From CALINB01 sp938045325 (GTDB taxonomy: Bacteria; Pseudomonadota; Alphaproteobacteria; Rhodospirillales; CALINB01): 64,000 nucleotides of DNA. The notes below the pieces were generated by a model. The model had not been told where the DNA came from. It did no database searches and worked only from the letters and a program-made list of their open reading frames with translations. Position numbers and translations under genes: made by a program. Location of the stretch: NCBI GenBank assembly GCA_038114465.1, contig JAYNQW010000001.1, positions 372,001 to 436,000 on the forward strand, in the 5' to 3' direction. Positions 45,243-52,905 of the stretch are shown one piece after another; within the stretch, counting starts at the first letter, position 1, and each line of letters opens with the position of its first letter.

Positions 45243-45908
45243 ATGGCGGACCGCATATCCATGATCGATCCGGAAACTGCGCAAGGCATGCAGAAACTGT
45301 ATTTTGACAGCGCCCGGCAAATGAGCGGCCGCTTGGGCCATTCACACCGCATCGGCGCGCACGTGCCGTTCATTCAGATGATGTTTTCAGCCTTCACCGC
45401 CGTGGTGTCGCGCGAGGGTGGCGGCGGGACGCTCTCGACGAAGATCAAGGAGATGGTGATTATCAAAACCAGTCACGTGAACGGGTGCAATTATTGACTG
45501 GCGCACAACACGTCGCTCGGTCGGGCGGCAGGCATCACTGAAGACCAGGTGCAAGTCATTGGTTCGGACGATTACATGGACTCCGATCTTCTGACCGATC
45601 GCGAAAAGGCGGCCATCCTGTGGGCGGAGCACGTGACGAAAAACACTGCGCGCTCGCGCGATGATGTGTTTGAAACCGTGCGTAAACAATTCAGCGAATC
45701 GGAAGTCGTTGAGCTGACGTTCGCGAGCGCCTATTTTAACATGCGTAATCGTTTTAACGATTCGCTCCAAATTCCGCTCGAACCTCATTCAGGCGAAGGC
45801 AAGATCAAGGAGCGCTCGGTTAAAGTCAACACGGACAAGCTCAAGGCTTATTTCGAGTTCATCCTCGATAACTGGCCGGAACAATTTCCTGAGCCCAATC
45901 CGGATTAA
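45243..45908 (+). CDS. AhpD/CMD-like selenoprotein 2 (in-frame TGA = Sec85)
   Basis: Also 221 residues, from MADRISMIDPET, preceded by GGGAGG. The TGA at 45495-45497 lies in KEMVIIKTSHVNGCNY-U-LAHNTSLGR, giving Cys82-x-x-Sec85. It is a paralogue of the gene at 43173: the middle third is almost identical in protein and DNA, while the N- and C-termini have diverged. It closes the operon-like block and is followed by a bidirectional terminator. Function as for copy 1; the divergence of the ends suggests different partners or substrates. Confidence 0.92.
45512..45529 (+). promoter_or_regulatory. SECIS hairpin of AhpD-like selenoprotein 2
   Basis: The hairpin GUCGCUC-GGUC-GGGCGGC is identical in sequence and in distance from the UGA (14 bases) to that of copy 1, although codons before and after it have changed. 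This is consistent with selection on the RNA element or with a recent conversion. Confidence 0.88.
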
Positions 45909-45937
45909 AAAAAGCCGCCTACGCTGGCGGCTTTTTT
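45907..45937. terminator. bidirectional rho-independent terminator
   Basis: AAAAAAAGCCGCC-TACGCT-GGCGGCTTTTTT between the convergent AhpD-like gene 2 and the molybdenum hydroxylase gene; the stem of seven GC-rich pairs is flanked by A and T runs, so it serves both strands. Confidence 0.92.
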
Positions 45938-45953
45938 CATTGGGTTTGGCTGA

Positions 45954-48131
45954 CTACGCTTTGAGTGCGGCCTTAACCCGTTCGGGTGTGAACGGCATGT
46001 GATAAAGCCGTTTGCCGGTAAGCTTAAAGAATGCGTTGGCGACGGCGGCGGCGATCATTGGGTTGCCAACTTCGCCGATACCGGTCGGTTTGCGGTTTGT
46101 TTTTACGAATTCCACATGCAGCTCTTCGGGGGTTTCAGACATGCGAAGCAACTCGTAGTCATGGAAATTTGATTGTTCGACAATACCTTTTTTCACGGTC
46201 ACCCGTTCTTTCAGAACACTCGAAAGGCCGTAGATCATGCCGCTCTCGACATTCGCCTTCGCGGCATCCGGCAGGACCACCGTGCCCGCATCGACTGCGA
46301 TCCAAAGTTTATGGACTCGGATCACACCGGTCTCGCGGTTGAGTGATATTTCCGCGACACCGGCGCCTAGCGAGCCCGAGCGGTTGCCCATGGCCATGCC
46401 AAGAGCGCGTCCGGCCGGTCTTTTGGCGTTCCAGTCCGACATGTGTTTAAGAGTCTCAAACACCGTGTGGGCTTTGTCCGAGACCCCGATGCGTTGATAA
46501 CGGAAATCGAACGGGTCCATGTTTTCCGCAACGGCCATTTCATCGATAAACGCTTCGATGGCAAAAATATTGAAAACATGGCCGACCGCGCGCCAGTGCT
46601 TAAGACGCACGCCGTGACCCCCGACATCTCGGCGTTCGATGTTTTGGTTGGGGATCTTGTAATAAGAAATCTTCACGCCTGATTGCAGCAAGCGCTTACC
46701 GTCGCCGATGACGCAATGACGCCAGCCGGTGATCTTACCGCTTTGATCGAGGGCAGCTTCCATGCATTGCAAGGATTGCGGCCGGAACATGCCATACGAT
46801 AAATCTTCTTCCCGTGTCCAGATCATCTTCACGGGCTTGCGGATGGCACGCGCAACCAAAGCGGCTTCGACGGTGTAATCCGTAATCGAACGCCGGCCGA
46901 AACCGCCGCCGAGATAGCATTGATGATGGATCACTTGTTTGGTTGAAAAGCCGAGGGCTTTTGCGATTTTCGCGCGCGAACCGCCCGGCGCTTGAGTCCC
47001 TTCCCAAATTTCGACCTTATCGCCGGACGCATTAAATCTTGCGACCGCGTTTAAGGGCTCCATTTGGGCGTGATAACCGATATCGCTTTTATAATCGGCT
47101 TTGTAAGTTTTTGCGGCATCCTTAAAAGCCGCTTTATCATCGCCGCGGGAATATAATTCCGTGGAGTCCGCGTTTTTATCGGTCGCGTATTTTGCATATT
47201 CGGTGTCGAGTTCTTGCTCGGAGTTAAACCCTTCGGCGCGGGCTTTCTTCCATGACGCCTTCAAGGCTTCGCGTGCCGACAAGACGTTTTCAACGCTATC
47301 GGCAACGATCGCGATGCCGTGCTTAAGCTTCACGGTCGTGATCACACCGGGGCGTTTTTTCACGTCCGCATCGTTCCAGCTTTGCGGCCGGCTTTGTTGC
47401 ACTGGACCGTGTACGGTCGTGGCGTAAACCATACCGGGAAGCTGAATGTCCATGGAGTAAATGGCCGAACCATCGACTTTCTCCGGAATATCCCGGCGCG
47501 GCAGCGACTTGCCGATGATGCGGAAGTTCCGCGGGCTTTTAAGTTCGCGCTGGCTGACATCCGGCAGTTTTGCCGGCATCGTGGCGAACGATGCGATTTC
47601 ACCGTAGGTCAAACGCTTGCCGGATTTTTTATGAACGACCTTGCTGGGTTCCGTGGTGAGTTCGGCGGTGTCCACGCCCCAATGTTTGGCGGCATTGGCG
47701 ATGAGTACCTTGCGCACTTGTGCACCGGCCAAACGCATTTGCGTGTAATACATCATGACCGCGCGGCTGCCGACGATCATCATGCGTTTTCGGGTTTTGC
47801 CACGCCGGGTGTGAGAATAACCGTAAATCTTGGGATCGGCCGGCGCCATTTTGAGGGTGACCTTATCCCAATCGGCATCCAACTCTTCAGCGAGCGCCAT
47901 GGGCACACCGGTCATCGAGCCTTGGCCCATTTCGGCCGCCGGCGTAATGATGGTCACCGCATTATCCGGTGCAATGCGCACCCAGACCGATAGGTCGCGC
48001 GCGCGCGCATGAGCGGTATTCAATAATGTTACCGTGCCGGTACCGAGGGCGACGGCAAAGGTGAGTCCGCCCGCGCCGGTCAGGAAGCGGCGACGGGAAA
48101 CGTCAAATTCGGTTATATTTGTATCGGGCAT
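45954..48131 (-). CDS. molybdopterin hydroxylase large subunit, IorB-like
   Basis: Protein of 725 residues with a twin-arginine signal (SRRRFLTGAGGLTFAVALG), so it is exported folded. The core has AEMGQGSMTGVPMALAEELDADW, the substrate-channel region YLGGGFGRRSITDYTVEAALVAR, and NPMIAAAVANAFFKLTGKRL near the end, as in isoquinoline 1-oxidoreductase beta subunits and periplasmic aldehyde dehydrogenases. It hydroxylates an N-heterocycle or oxidises an aldehyde; which is not clear. It lies 3 bases after the iron-sulfur subunit gene. Stop is TAG. Confidence 0.88.
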   Translation of the reverse strand: MPDTNITEFDVSRRRFLTGAGGLTFAVALGTGTVTLLNTAHARARDLSVWVRIAPDNAVTIITPAAEMGQGSMTGVPMALAEELDADWDKVTLKMAPADPKIYGYSHTRRGKTRKRMMIVGSRAVMMYYTQMRLAGAQVRKVLIANAAKHWGVDTAELTTEPSKVVHKKSGKRLTYGEIASFATMPAKLPDVSQRELKSPRNFRIIGKSLPRRDIPEKVDGSAIYSMDIQLPGMVYATTVHGPVQQSRPQSWNDADVKKRPGVITTVKLKHGIAIVADSVENVLSAREALKASWKKARAEGFNSEQELDTEYAKYATDKNADSTELYSRGDDKAAFKDAAKTYKADYKSDIGYHAQMEPLNAVARFNASGDKVEIWEGTQAPGGSRAKIAKALGFSTKQVIHHQCYLGGGFGRRSITDYTVEAALVARAIRKPVKMIWTREEDLSYGMFRPQSLQCMEAALDQSGKITGWRHCVIGDGKRLLQSGVKISYYKIPNQNIERRDVGGHGVRLKHWRAVGHVFNIFAIEAFIDEMAVAENMDPFDFRYQRIGVSDKAHTVFETLKHMSDWNAKRPAGRALGMAMGNRSGSLGAGVAEISLNRETGVIRVHKLWIAVDAGTVVLPDAAKANVESGMIYGLSSVLKERVTVKKGIVEQSNFHDYELLRMSETPEELHVEFVKTNRKPTGIGEVGNPMIAAAVANAFFKLTGKRLYHMPFTPERVKAALKA

Positions 48132-48134
48132 CGC

Positions 48135-48587
48135 TTAACCCTCCCGTGCCGCGCGTTGAATGGCGGCAATGATGCGGTTGTAGGTTCCGCAACGGCAGAT
48201 GTTGCCGTTCATGTGATTGACAATATCGTCGCGGCTGGGGTTTTTATTTTTTGCCAGTAATTCGGCGGCCTTCATAATCTGGCCCGACTGACAATAACCG
48301 CATTGCGGAACCTGTTCGGCGATCCAGGCTTTTTGCAGCGCATGCGTTTTATCGGACGATAAACCTTCAATGGTTGTTACATTCGCACCGTTCGCGCTGA
48401 ACGCTTCCATTTGGCATGACAGCACCGCCTTGCCGTTAACATGAACCGTGCAGGCCCCGCACAAACCGGCGCCGCAGCCGTACTTGGTGCCGGTCAGCTT
48501 AAGATGCTCCCGGATCACCCATAACAAACGCGTATCGGATTTCACCGTCGCCGACACTTGCTTGCCGTTCAGGTTGAAGGAAACCAT
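48135..48587 (-). CDS. 2Fe-2S small subunit of the molybdopterin hydroxylase, IorA-like
   Basis: Protein of 150 residues with two [2Fe-2S] centres: the plant-ferredoxin type GTKYGCGAGLCGACTVHVNGKAVLSC and the C-terminal CGYCQSGQIMKAAELL with CRCGTYNRI. It has no signal peptide and would be carried through the Tat pore with the large subunit. The gene pair lacks the FAD subunit, as in IorAB-type enzymes, where a cytochrome accepts the electrons. No cytochrome gene is adjacent. Confidence 0.92.
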   Translation of the reverse strand: MVSFNLNGKQVSATVKSDTRLLWVIREHLKLTGTKYGCGAGLCGACTVHVNGKAVLSCQMEAFSANGANVTTIEGLSSDKTHALQKAWIAEQVPQCGYCQSGQIMKAAELLAKNKNPSRDDIVNHMNGNICRCGTYNRIIAAIQRAAREG

Positions 48588-48720
48588 GTGATCACCTTTT
48601 ATATTTGAATGAACATGCCGGAGAACCGGGACAAACGCCTTGTGTCCTCAGGTTCCCTGAATTGAAAATACGGTACTCCCGTTTCGGCCCAGGAGTCACG
48701 TTAATTCGGCGTAACGGCCT

Positions 48721-49716
48721 TCACGGGATGGTGAGGATGATGTTGCCGAGATGGCTGCCTTTTTCGACTGCTTCGTGGGCTGCGGCGATGTCTTCCAGGT
48801 TATAGGTGGCCGAGATGGTATGGCTAAGACGGTCTTTGCCAAGCCATGCTTCGATATCCTTTAACGCCTGTTCACGAATGACTGACGGAATGCCGTACAC
48901 GTTGATCAGTTTCAGGGTGATATTCTTTTGGCGCATATCCCGGATGGGAATTTCGGCAGTGAGTTTTGCCGAGCCATAGTCGACCGCGGTGCCTTCGGCG
49001 CGGATCAGTTTGGCCCAATGCTCTGCGTTAGCATTGGCATCGACATCGATCAGCCGGTCCACACCCGCGCCACCGGTGATCTCGAGCACCCGTGCGACGA
49101 CATCTTCTTCGCGGTAGTTGACCGTGTGAGTGGCGCCCGCGGCACGGGCATGCTCGGCCTTATCCTGTGAACTGATTGTCGCAATGACATTCGCGCCTTT
49201 CAACTTTGCCATTTGAACGGCGTAATGGCCGACCGAACCGGCCCCGCCCAGGACCAGCACCCAATCTTCGTTGTTATGCCGCCCCGCAGCAACGGCGTAA
49301 TACGCGGTGAGTGCAGGAACGCCGAGACAAGCACCGGCTTCGAACGGCACGTTTTCCGGTAACGGTGCCGCAAATTCATCCGGCAGGGCAATGTATTCGG
49401 CGGCGGTGCCGTCGGGGCGCCGGTGTTGCGCGTTAAAAAGCCAAACACGGTTACCCGCGCGCGCGGGATCGACGCCGGCTCCAACCGCTTCGATAACACC
49501 GGCGCCGTCGCAATGAGGAATGATCCGGTCTTCCGCCATCACACGCCCCGGTGCGCCGATCCGTTTCTTGGTGTCGGATGGATTGATGCCGGAGGCATGC
49601 ACGCGCACCAGAATTTCACCCTTGCCGGGTGCCGGGGTATCGATTTCACCGACCTTCAAGACATCACGAGCGGGACCGGTTTGGGTATAAAAAGCGGCGC
49701 GCATGAATGCCATCAT
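48721..49716 (-). CDS. zinc-independent quinone-oxidoreductase-type alcohol dehydrogenase
   Basis: Medium-chain dehydrogenase of 331 residues from the ATG at 49716, which overlaps the TGA of the upstream gene. MRAAFYTQTGPARDVLKVGEI and VRVHASGINPSDTKKRIG are typical of NADPH:quinone reductases; the NAD(P) loop is VLVLGGAGSVGHYAVQMAKLKGA. The catalytic-zinc Cys/His set of true alcohol dehydrogenases is missing. It forms an overlapping pair with the large alpha/beta hydrolase. Confidence 0.88.
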   Translation of the reverse strand: MMAFMRAAFYTQTGPARDVLKVGEIDTPAPGKGEILVRVHASGINPSDTKKRIGAPGRVMAEDRIIPHCDGAGVIEAVGAGVDPARAGNRVWLFNAQHRRPDGTAAEYIALPDEFAAPLPENVPFEAGACLGVPALTAYYAVAAGRHNNEDWVLVLGGAGSVGHYAVQMAKLKGANVIATISSQDKAEHARAAGATHTVNYREEDVVARVLEITGGAGVDRLIDVDANANAEHWAKLIRAEGTAVDYGSAKLTAEIPIRDMRQKNITLKLINVYGIPSVIREQALKDIEAWLGKDRLSHTISATYNLEDIAAAHEAVEKGSHLGNIILTIP

Positions 49717-51737
49717 AAATTCACATCGTGGCGCGGCGCGAACCACGCTTTGGCTTCGGCTTCGATCCCTTCGAGGTCTTCTTCGAGGATGAAGCCATCC
49801 TTACAAAGTTTGTTCGCCGAAGTCATAACAGCTTTGACGAAGCCGTCATTGTCTTTGTAACGCTCTTGAACAGACTTGCGCGGATCGTTGGTCGCTTGGC
49901 GTTCTTGCGGCGTGCTCGCAAAGGGAATGGTGCTGCCGGTAAACTCGAACATGGCGCCGAAGCCAAAACCGCGATCACGGAGATTCCAGCCGCAATACGT
50001 GCCGAGGGGTGCTTCCACCATGGGCGCGCGCAAACCGCCGGCTTCATTACCGTCATGATCGACCGCGGGAACGAGAATGGTGTAGGTGTCTTTCCCGGCG
50101 ACGTCCGGCGGCTGTTTATCAAATATGCCGTCGTCCTGGCGCGGCCCGAAATCGTAGAGCGGTAATTCGTTCGGCCCCCAGGGGATTTGCTGACCTGGAA
50201 TAGCGGGGAATTGTTTTCGCCATTCGTCATAGAGGATGAGTGTTCCTTCGGCACGTGTCGGATAGCGGCTTTCAGGCGGTTGTGTCCCATCGGTTACCCA
50301 GGCATCCATGGCGTTCAGCAGGGCGCGGAAAAACATCGACGTGTTCACCACGTTATTCACATTTTGCATGATGCCTTTTGTCGGTTTGCCCGCAATTGGG
50401 CTTGAAAAATGCTGCGTGCTGGCCATGGCATAGATGCGTACGGTGTCGGGTTGGTCGAGGTCGTTGCCTTGGGAGTCCGTATGCACAAGTGAGCCGTGTC
50501 GCTGCCAGTATTCGGTTGCGGTTTGGGTATGCATCAACAAGGGATCCGTATCCGGGCGCTTGAGAATTGCATCCGTTTTGCCGGTAACGTGATCGGTGGT
50601 TTCGGTATAGGCGAACGGAAACCGGTCGGCGATGTTGAAATGATCCTCGTATTGCTGACCGGCGGTGCCGTTCAAGTTAGCAAAGCGATGGTTCATCCAC
50701 ATCATGCCGCCCCCCGATACATGCGGCATAATACCGTCGAAGACCTTGCGGCCTTCGGCATCCGCATTGAAGCCACTATGAAGGTAGTCGCGGATGACGC
50801 GCCCGGTCTGCGAGCGTCCCCAAGCGTAAACATTTTCGACGGGCGCGCCGTCGCGTGCCGGGTTTTTTGCTCCGGCATCGTCTTTGTCGGCGTATTTCAG
50901 AAAACTGATCAGATCGCGAACTGCGATATAACCGAGACCAAGAACTTTCGGATCCTTCGCGGTATAAACCAGTTCATAAATCCAGCCGGGTTTAAAGCCG
51001 TCATGCAGGTAAATATGCGTGTCTGACGGAATGATTGCACTTTCTTGTACCGAGTCATCAAGGCCGGCGCCACCGGCGACGCGGGCGAATTCCCAAGCAC
51101 TGGGGTTGATGGGGATCCGATCGTCCTCAGTATAACGGCGCTTCGTCAGTGTTGCCTTCGACGTATCGCGGCTGATGGTTGAATAACATTGTGTCGCAGT
51201 CCAGCCGCTTAAGGGGTAGCTGTAAATGCCGTCCCGTCCCGGGCGGAACTCGACTCGCACAGGCCCCGTGATGGATTTGCCGTTTTCGCTCGCGACAGGC
51301 ACATCCAGCGTGGCCCGGTCATCGCCACGATAAATATCGCCTTGCCAAGCACTCCAGACAAAAGTGTAGCCACGGCGGAACAGAAAACCGTTTCCGGCAT
51401 GCTCCATGGTTTTCGGATTGTTTGAATGAACGGCATCGTTAAAGAACTGCAGCGCACGCATGTTGCCGCGGTTGCCAAAATCATAAAAAATTCTCTTGTT
51501 GCCTTTTGTCAGGTCGGCGGGCTTGAGGATAAGGACATCGGCGGCAAATTCGACGAGACCATCTTTATTCACCGGGGCGAATTCTAAATCGACAATACCG
51601 GTTTGAGCGGCAGCTTTCGGGTCGACGGCATAATGGGCGCGGCCACGAAGACGCTCGTAAGAGCCGGTATCGCCGAAAACGTGGCCACCGGCAAAGGTAG
51701 AATGGTCAGTAATGCGTAATTCAATCCGATTGGTCAT
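49713..51737 (-). CDS. large alpha/beta hydrolase domain protein
   Basis: Protein of 674 residues of the Abhydrolase_10-like group: MTNRIELRITDHSTFAGGHVFGDTGSYERLRGRAHYAVDP at the start, KRIFYDFGNRGN, and the nucleophile elbow VYAWGRSQTGRVIRDYLH with Ser in GRSQTG. A late His (PAVDHDGNEAGG) could complete the triad. No signal peptide. Substrate unknown, probably a carboxylic ester. It shares a 4-base overlap with the following oxidoreductase and is divergent from the RpiR gene. Confidence 0.82.
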   Translation of the reverse strand: MTNRIELRITDHSTFAGGHVFGDTGSYERLRGRAHYAVDPKAAAQTGIVDLEFAPVNKDGLVEFAADVLILKPADLTKGNKRIFYDFGNRGNMRALQFFNDAVHSNNPKTMEHAGNGFLFRRGYTFVWSAWQGDIYRGDDRATLDVPVASENGKSITGPVRVEFRPGRDGIYSYPLSGWTATQCYSTISRDTSKATLTKRRYTEDDRIPINPSAWEFARVAGGAGLDDSVQESAIIPSDTHIYLHDGFKPGWIYELVYTAKDPKVLGLGYIAVRDLISFLKYADKDDAGAKNPARDGAPVENVYAWGRSQTGRVIRDYLHSGFNADAEGRKVFDGIMPHVSGGGMMWMNHRFANLNGTAGQQYEDHFNIADRFPFAYTETTDHVTGKTDAILKRPDTDPLLMHTQTATEYWQRHGSLVHTDSQGNDLDQPDTVRIYAMASTQHFSSPIAGKPTKGIMQNVNNVVNTSMFFRALLNAMDAWVTDGTQPPESRYPTRAEGTLILYDEWRKQFPAIPGQQIPWGPNELPLYDFGPRQDDGIFDKQPPDVAGKDTYTILVPAVDHDGNEAGGLRAPMVEAPLGTYCGWNLRDRGFGFGAMFEFTGSTIPFASTPQERQATNDPRKSVQERYKDNDGFVKAVMTSANKLCKDGFILEEDLEGIEAEAKAWFAPRHDVNL

Positions 51738-51860
51738 GAAACAAGACTCCCCGATTTTGTTTTGTCTTCCATCTTTTTAGGCGGGTTTACCGCCTAACGA
51801 AAGCGCCAACCCGAGGCGGATTTGGGGGTCATAAAACCTTCCAAAAGCTGTCATAAAATA

Positions 51861-51905
51861 GCAATGTTCATTGCATAATAAATTAAATTGCACGATTTAT
51901 TGCAA
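51861..51905. promoter_or_regulatory. candidate RpiR operator pair
   Basis: In the 217-base divergent region there are two short inverted repeats: GCAATG-TT-CATTGC (51861-51874) and TTGCA-N8-TGCAA (51888-51905), in a very AT-rich stretch just upstream of the regulator gene. Such palindromes near a divergently transcribed regulator are typical operators. Binding by this RpiR protein is inferred. Confidence 0.55.
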
Positions 51906-51954
51906 AAACAATGAATTTCGTCTAATTTAGACCGTATTAGGGAGGTCAAAACTC

Positions 51955-52791
51955 ATGAGCCTTCGGCAAATCGTCGAAGAGTTTGGTGGGCGTTTATCCA
52001 AATCGGATCAGCGCCTGGTTCATGTGTTGTTGTCTAATCCTGCGGAAAGCGCATTTTTGTCGGCCCAAGACCTTGCCGAACGGGCGGATGTTCATCCCAC
52101 GACGGCTGTCCGTTTGGCCCGCAAGCTAGGGTTCAGCGGCTATCCTGACCTACGCTCCAAGCTACAAAACGATCTCATCGGCTCGTCACAAGCCGTCGAG
52201 CGGGTGCAAAAACGCCTTGAGCACCTGGGACACGGGTCCCTGCAGGCATTTGTCGATAGCGAAATAAATGCGTTGAGTGCGCTACCTACACAAATTTCTC
52301 AAGAGGATATAAAGCAAGCAGCGCAAGCGATTGTCGATGCGAATAATATTTTTTTATTCGGCTACGGTCACTCCGAGGCGCTAGTTTGCCTCATGGAGAT
52401 GCGCCTTAATCGTTCCGGTTATCTCACCCGGATCATGCGCGAACCGTCCAGACACTTGGCTGCCGATACGAAAAATATCCGTGCCGGTGACGCTGTTTTG
52501 CTTTTCATATTCAATTCCATCGAGCCCCGCGTGCCTTCGATGCTCGAGCATATTCACAACGTTGGTGCGACAAGTATCGTGATCAGCGATCCGGTCGGCC
52601 CGGTCCTGAGGCCGCGACCGGAAATACTCTTAAGTGCGTCGCGGGGTGAAGTCGGCGAGGCTCGTTCTCTGACCGTGCCGATGGCGATTTGCAATACATT
52701 GATATTAGTCATTTCCGAGCTCGACGGCCACAAGTCCTTCGACCATTTATCGTCTGTTAGTGAGCAGCGGCAGGCGTGGGATGGTTATTAA
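51955..52791 (+). CDS. RpiR/MurR-family transcriptional regulator
   Basis: Protein of 278 residues, preceded by GGGAGG. It has an N-terminal helix-turn-helix (DLAERADVHPTTAVRLARKLGFSGYPDLR, about 38-66) and a C-terminal SIS phosphosugar-binding domain (IFLFGYGHSEALVCLMEMRL ... DAVLLFIFNSIEPRVPSMLEH). Members respond to phosphorylated sugars or similar ligands. It probably controls the divergent hydrolase-oxidoreductase pair and perhaps the peptide-transporter locus downstream. Confidence 0.9.
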   Translation: MSLRQIVEEFGGRLSKSDQRLVHVLLSNPAESAFLSAQDLAERADVHPTTAVRLARKLGFSGYPDLRSKLQNDLIGSSQAVERVQKRLEHLGHGSLQAFVDSEINALSALPTQISQEDIKQAAQAIVDANNIFLFGYGHSEALVCLMEMRLNRSGYLTRIMREPSRHLAADTKNIRAGDAVLLFIFNSIEPRVPSMLEHIHNVGATSIVISDPVGPVLRPRPEILLSASRGEVGEARSLTVPMAICNTLILVISELDGHKSFDHLSSVSEQRQAWDGY

Positions 52792-52905
52792 TATTTAATT
52801 CGCAGGCGAGTTATCGCTTTGCATGCGGAGGCAAGACAACAACAGAGGCTTAAGCCCGTTAAGAGAAGTAAGTTTTGTTAACTGCGCCAATTATGGAGGA
52901 GTCAA

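Noticed and set aside
43173..45908. The two AhpD-like genes as pseudogenes split by a nonsense codon.
   Set aside because: Two independent copies have the same TGA at the same redox position, intact frames on both sides and the same hairpin; decay would not give that.
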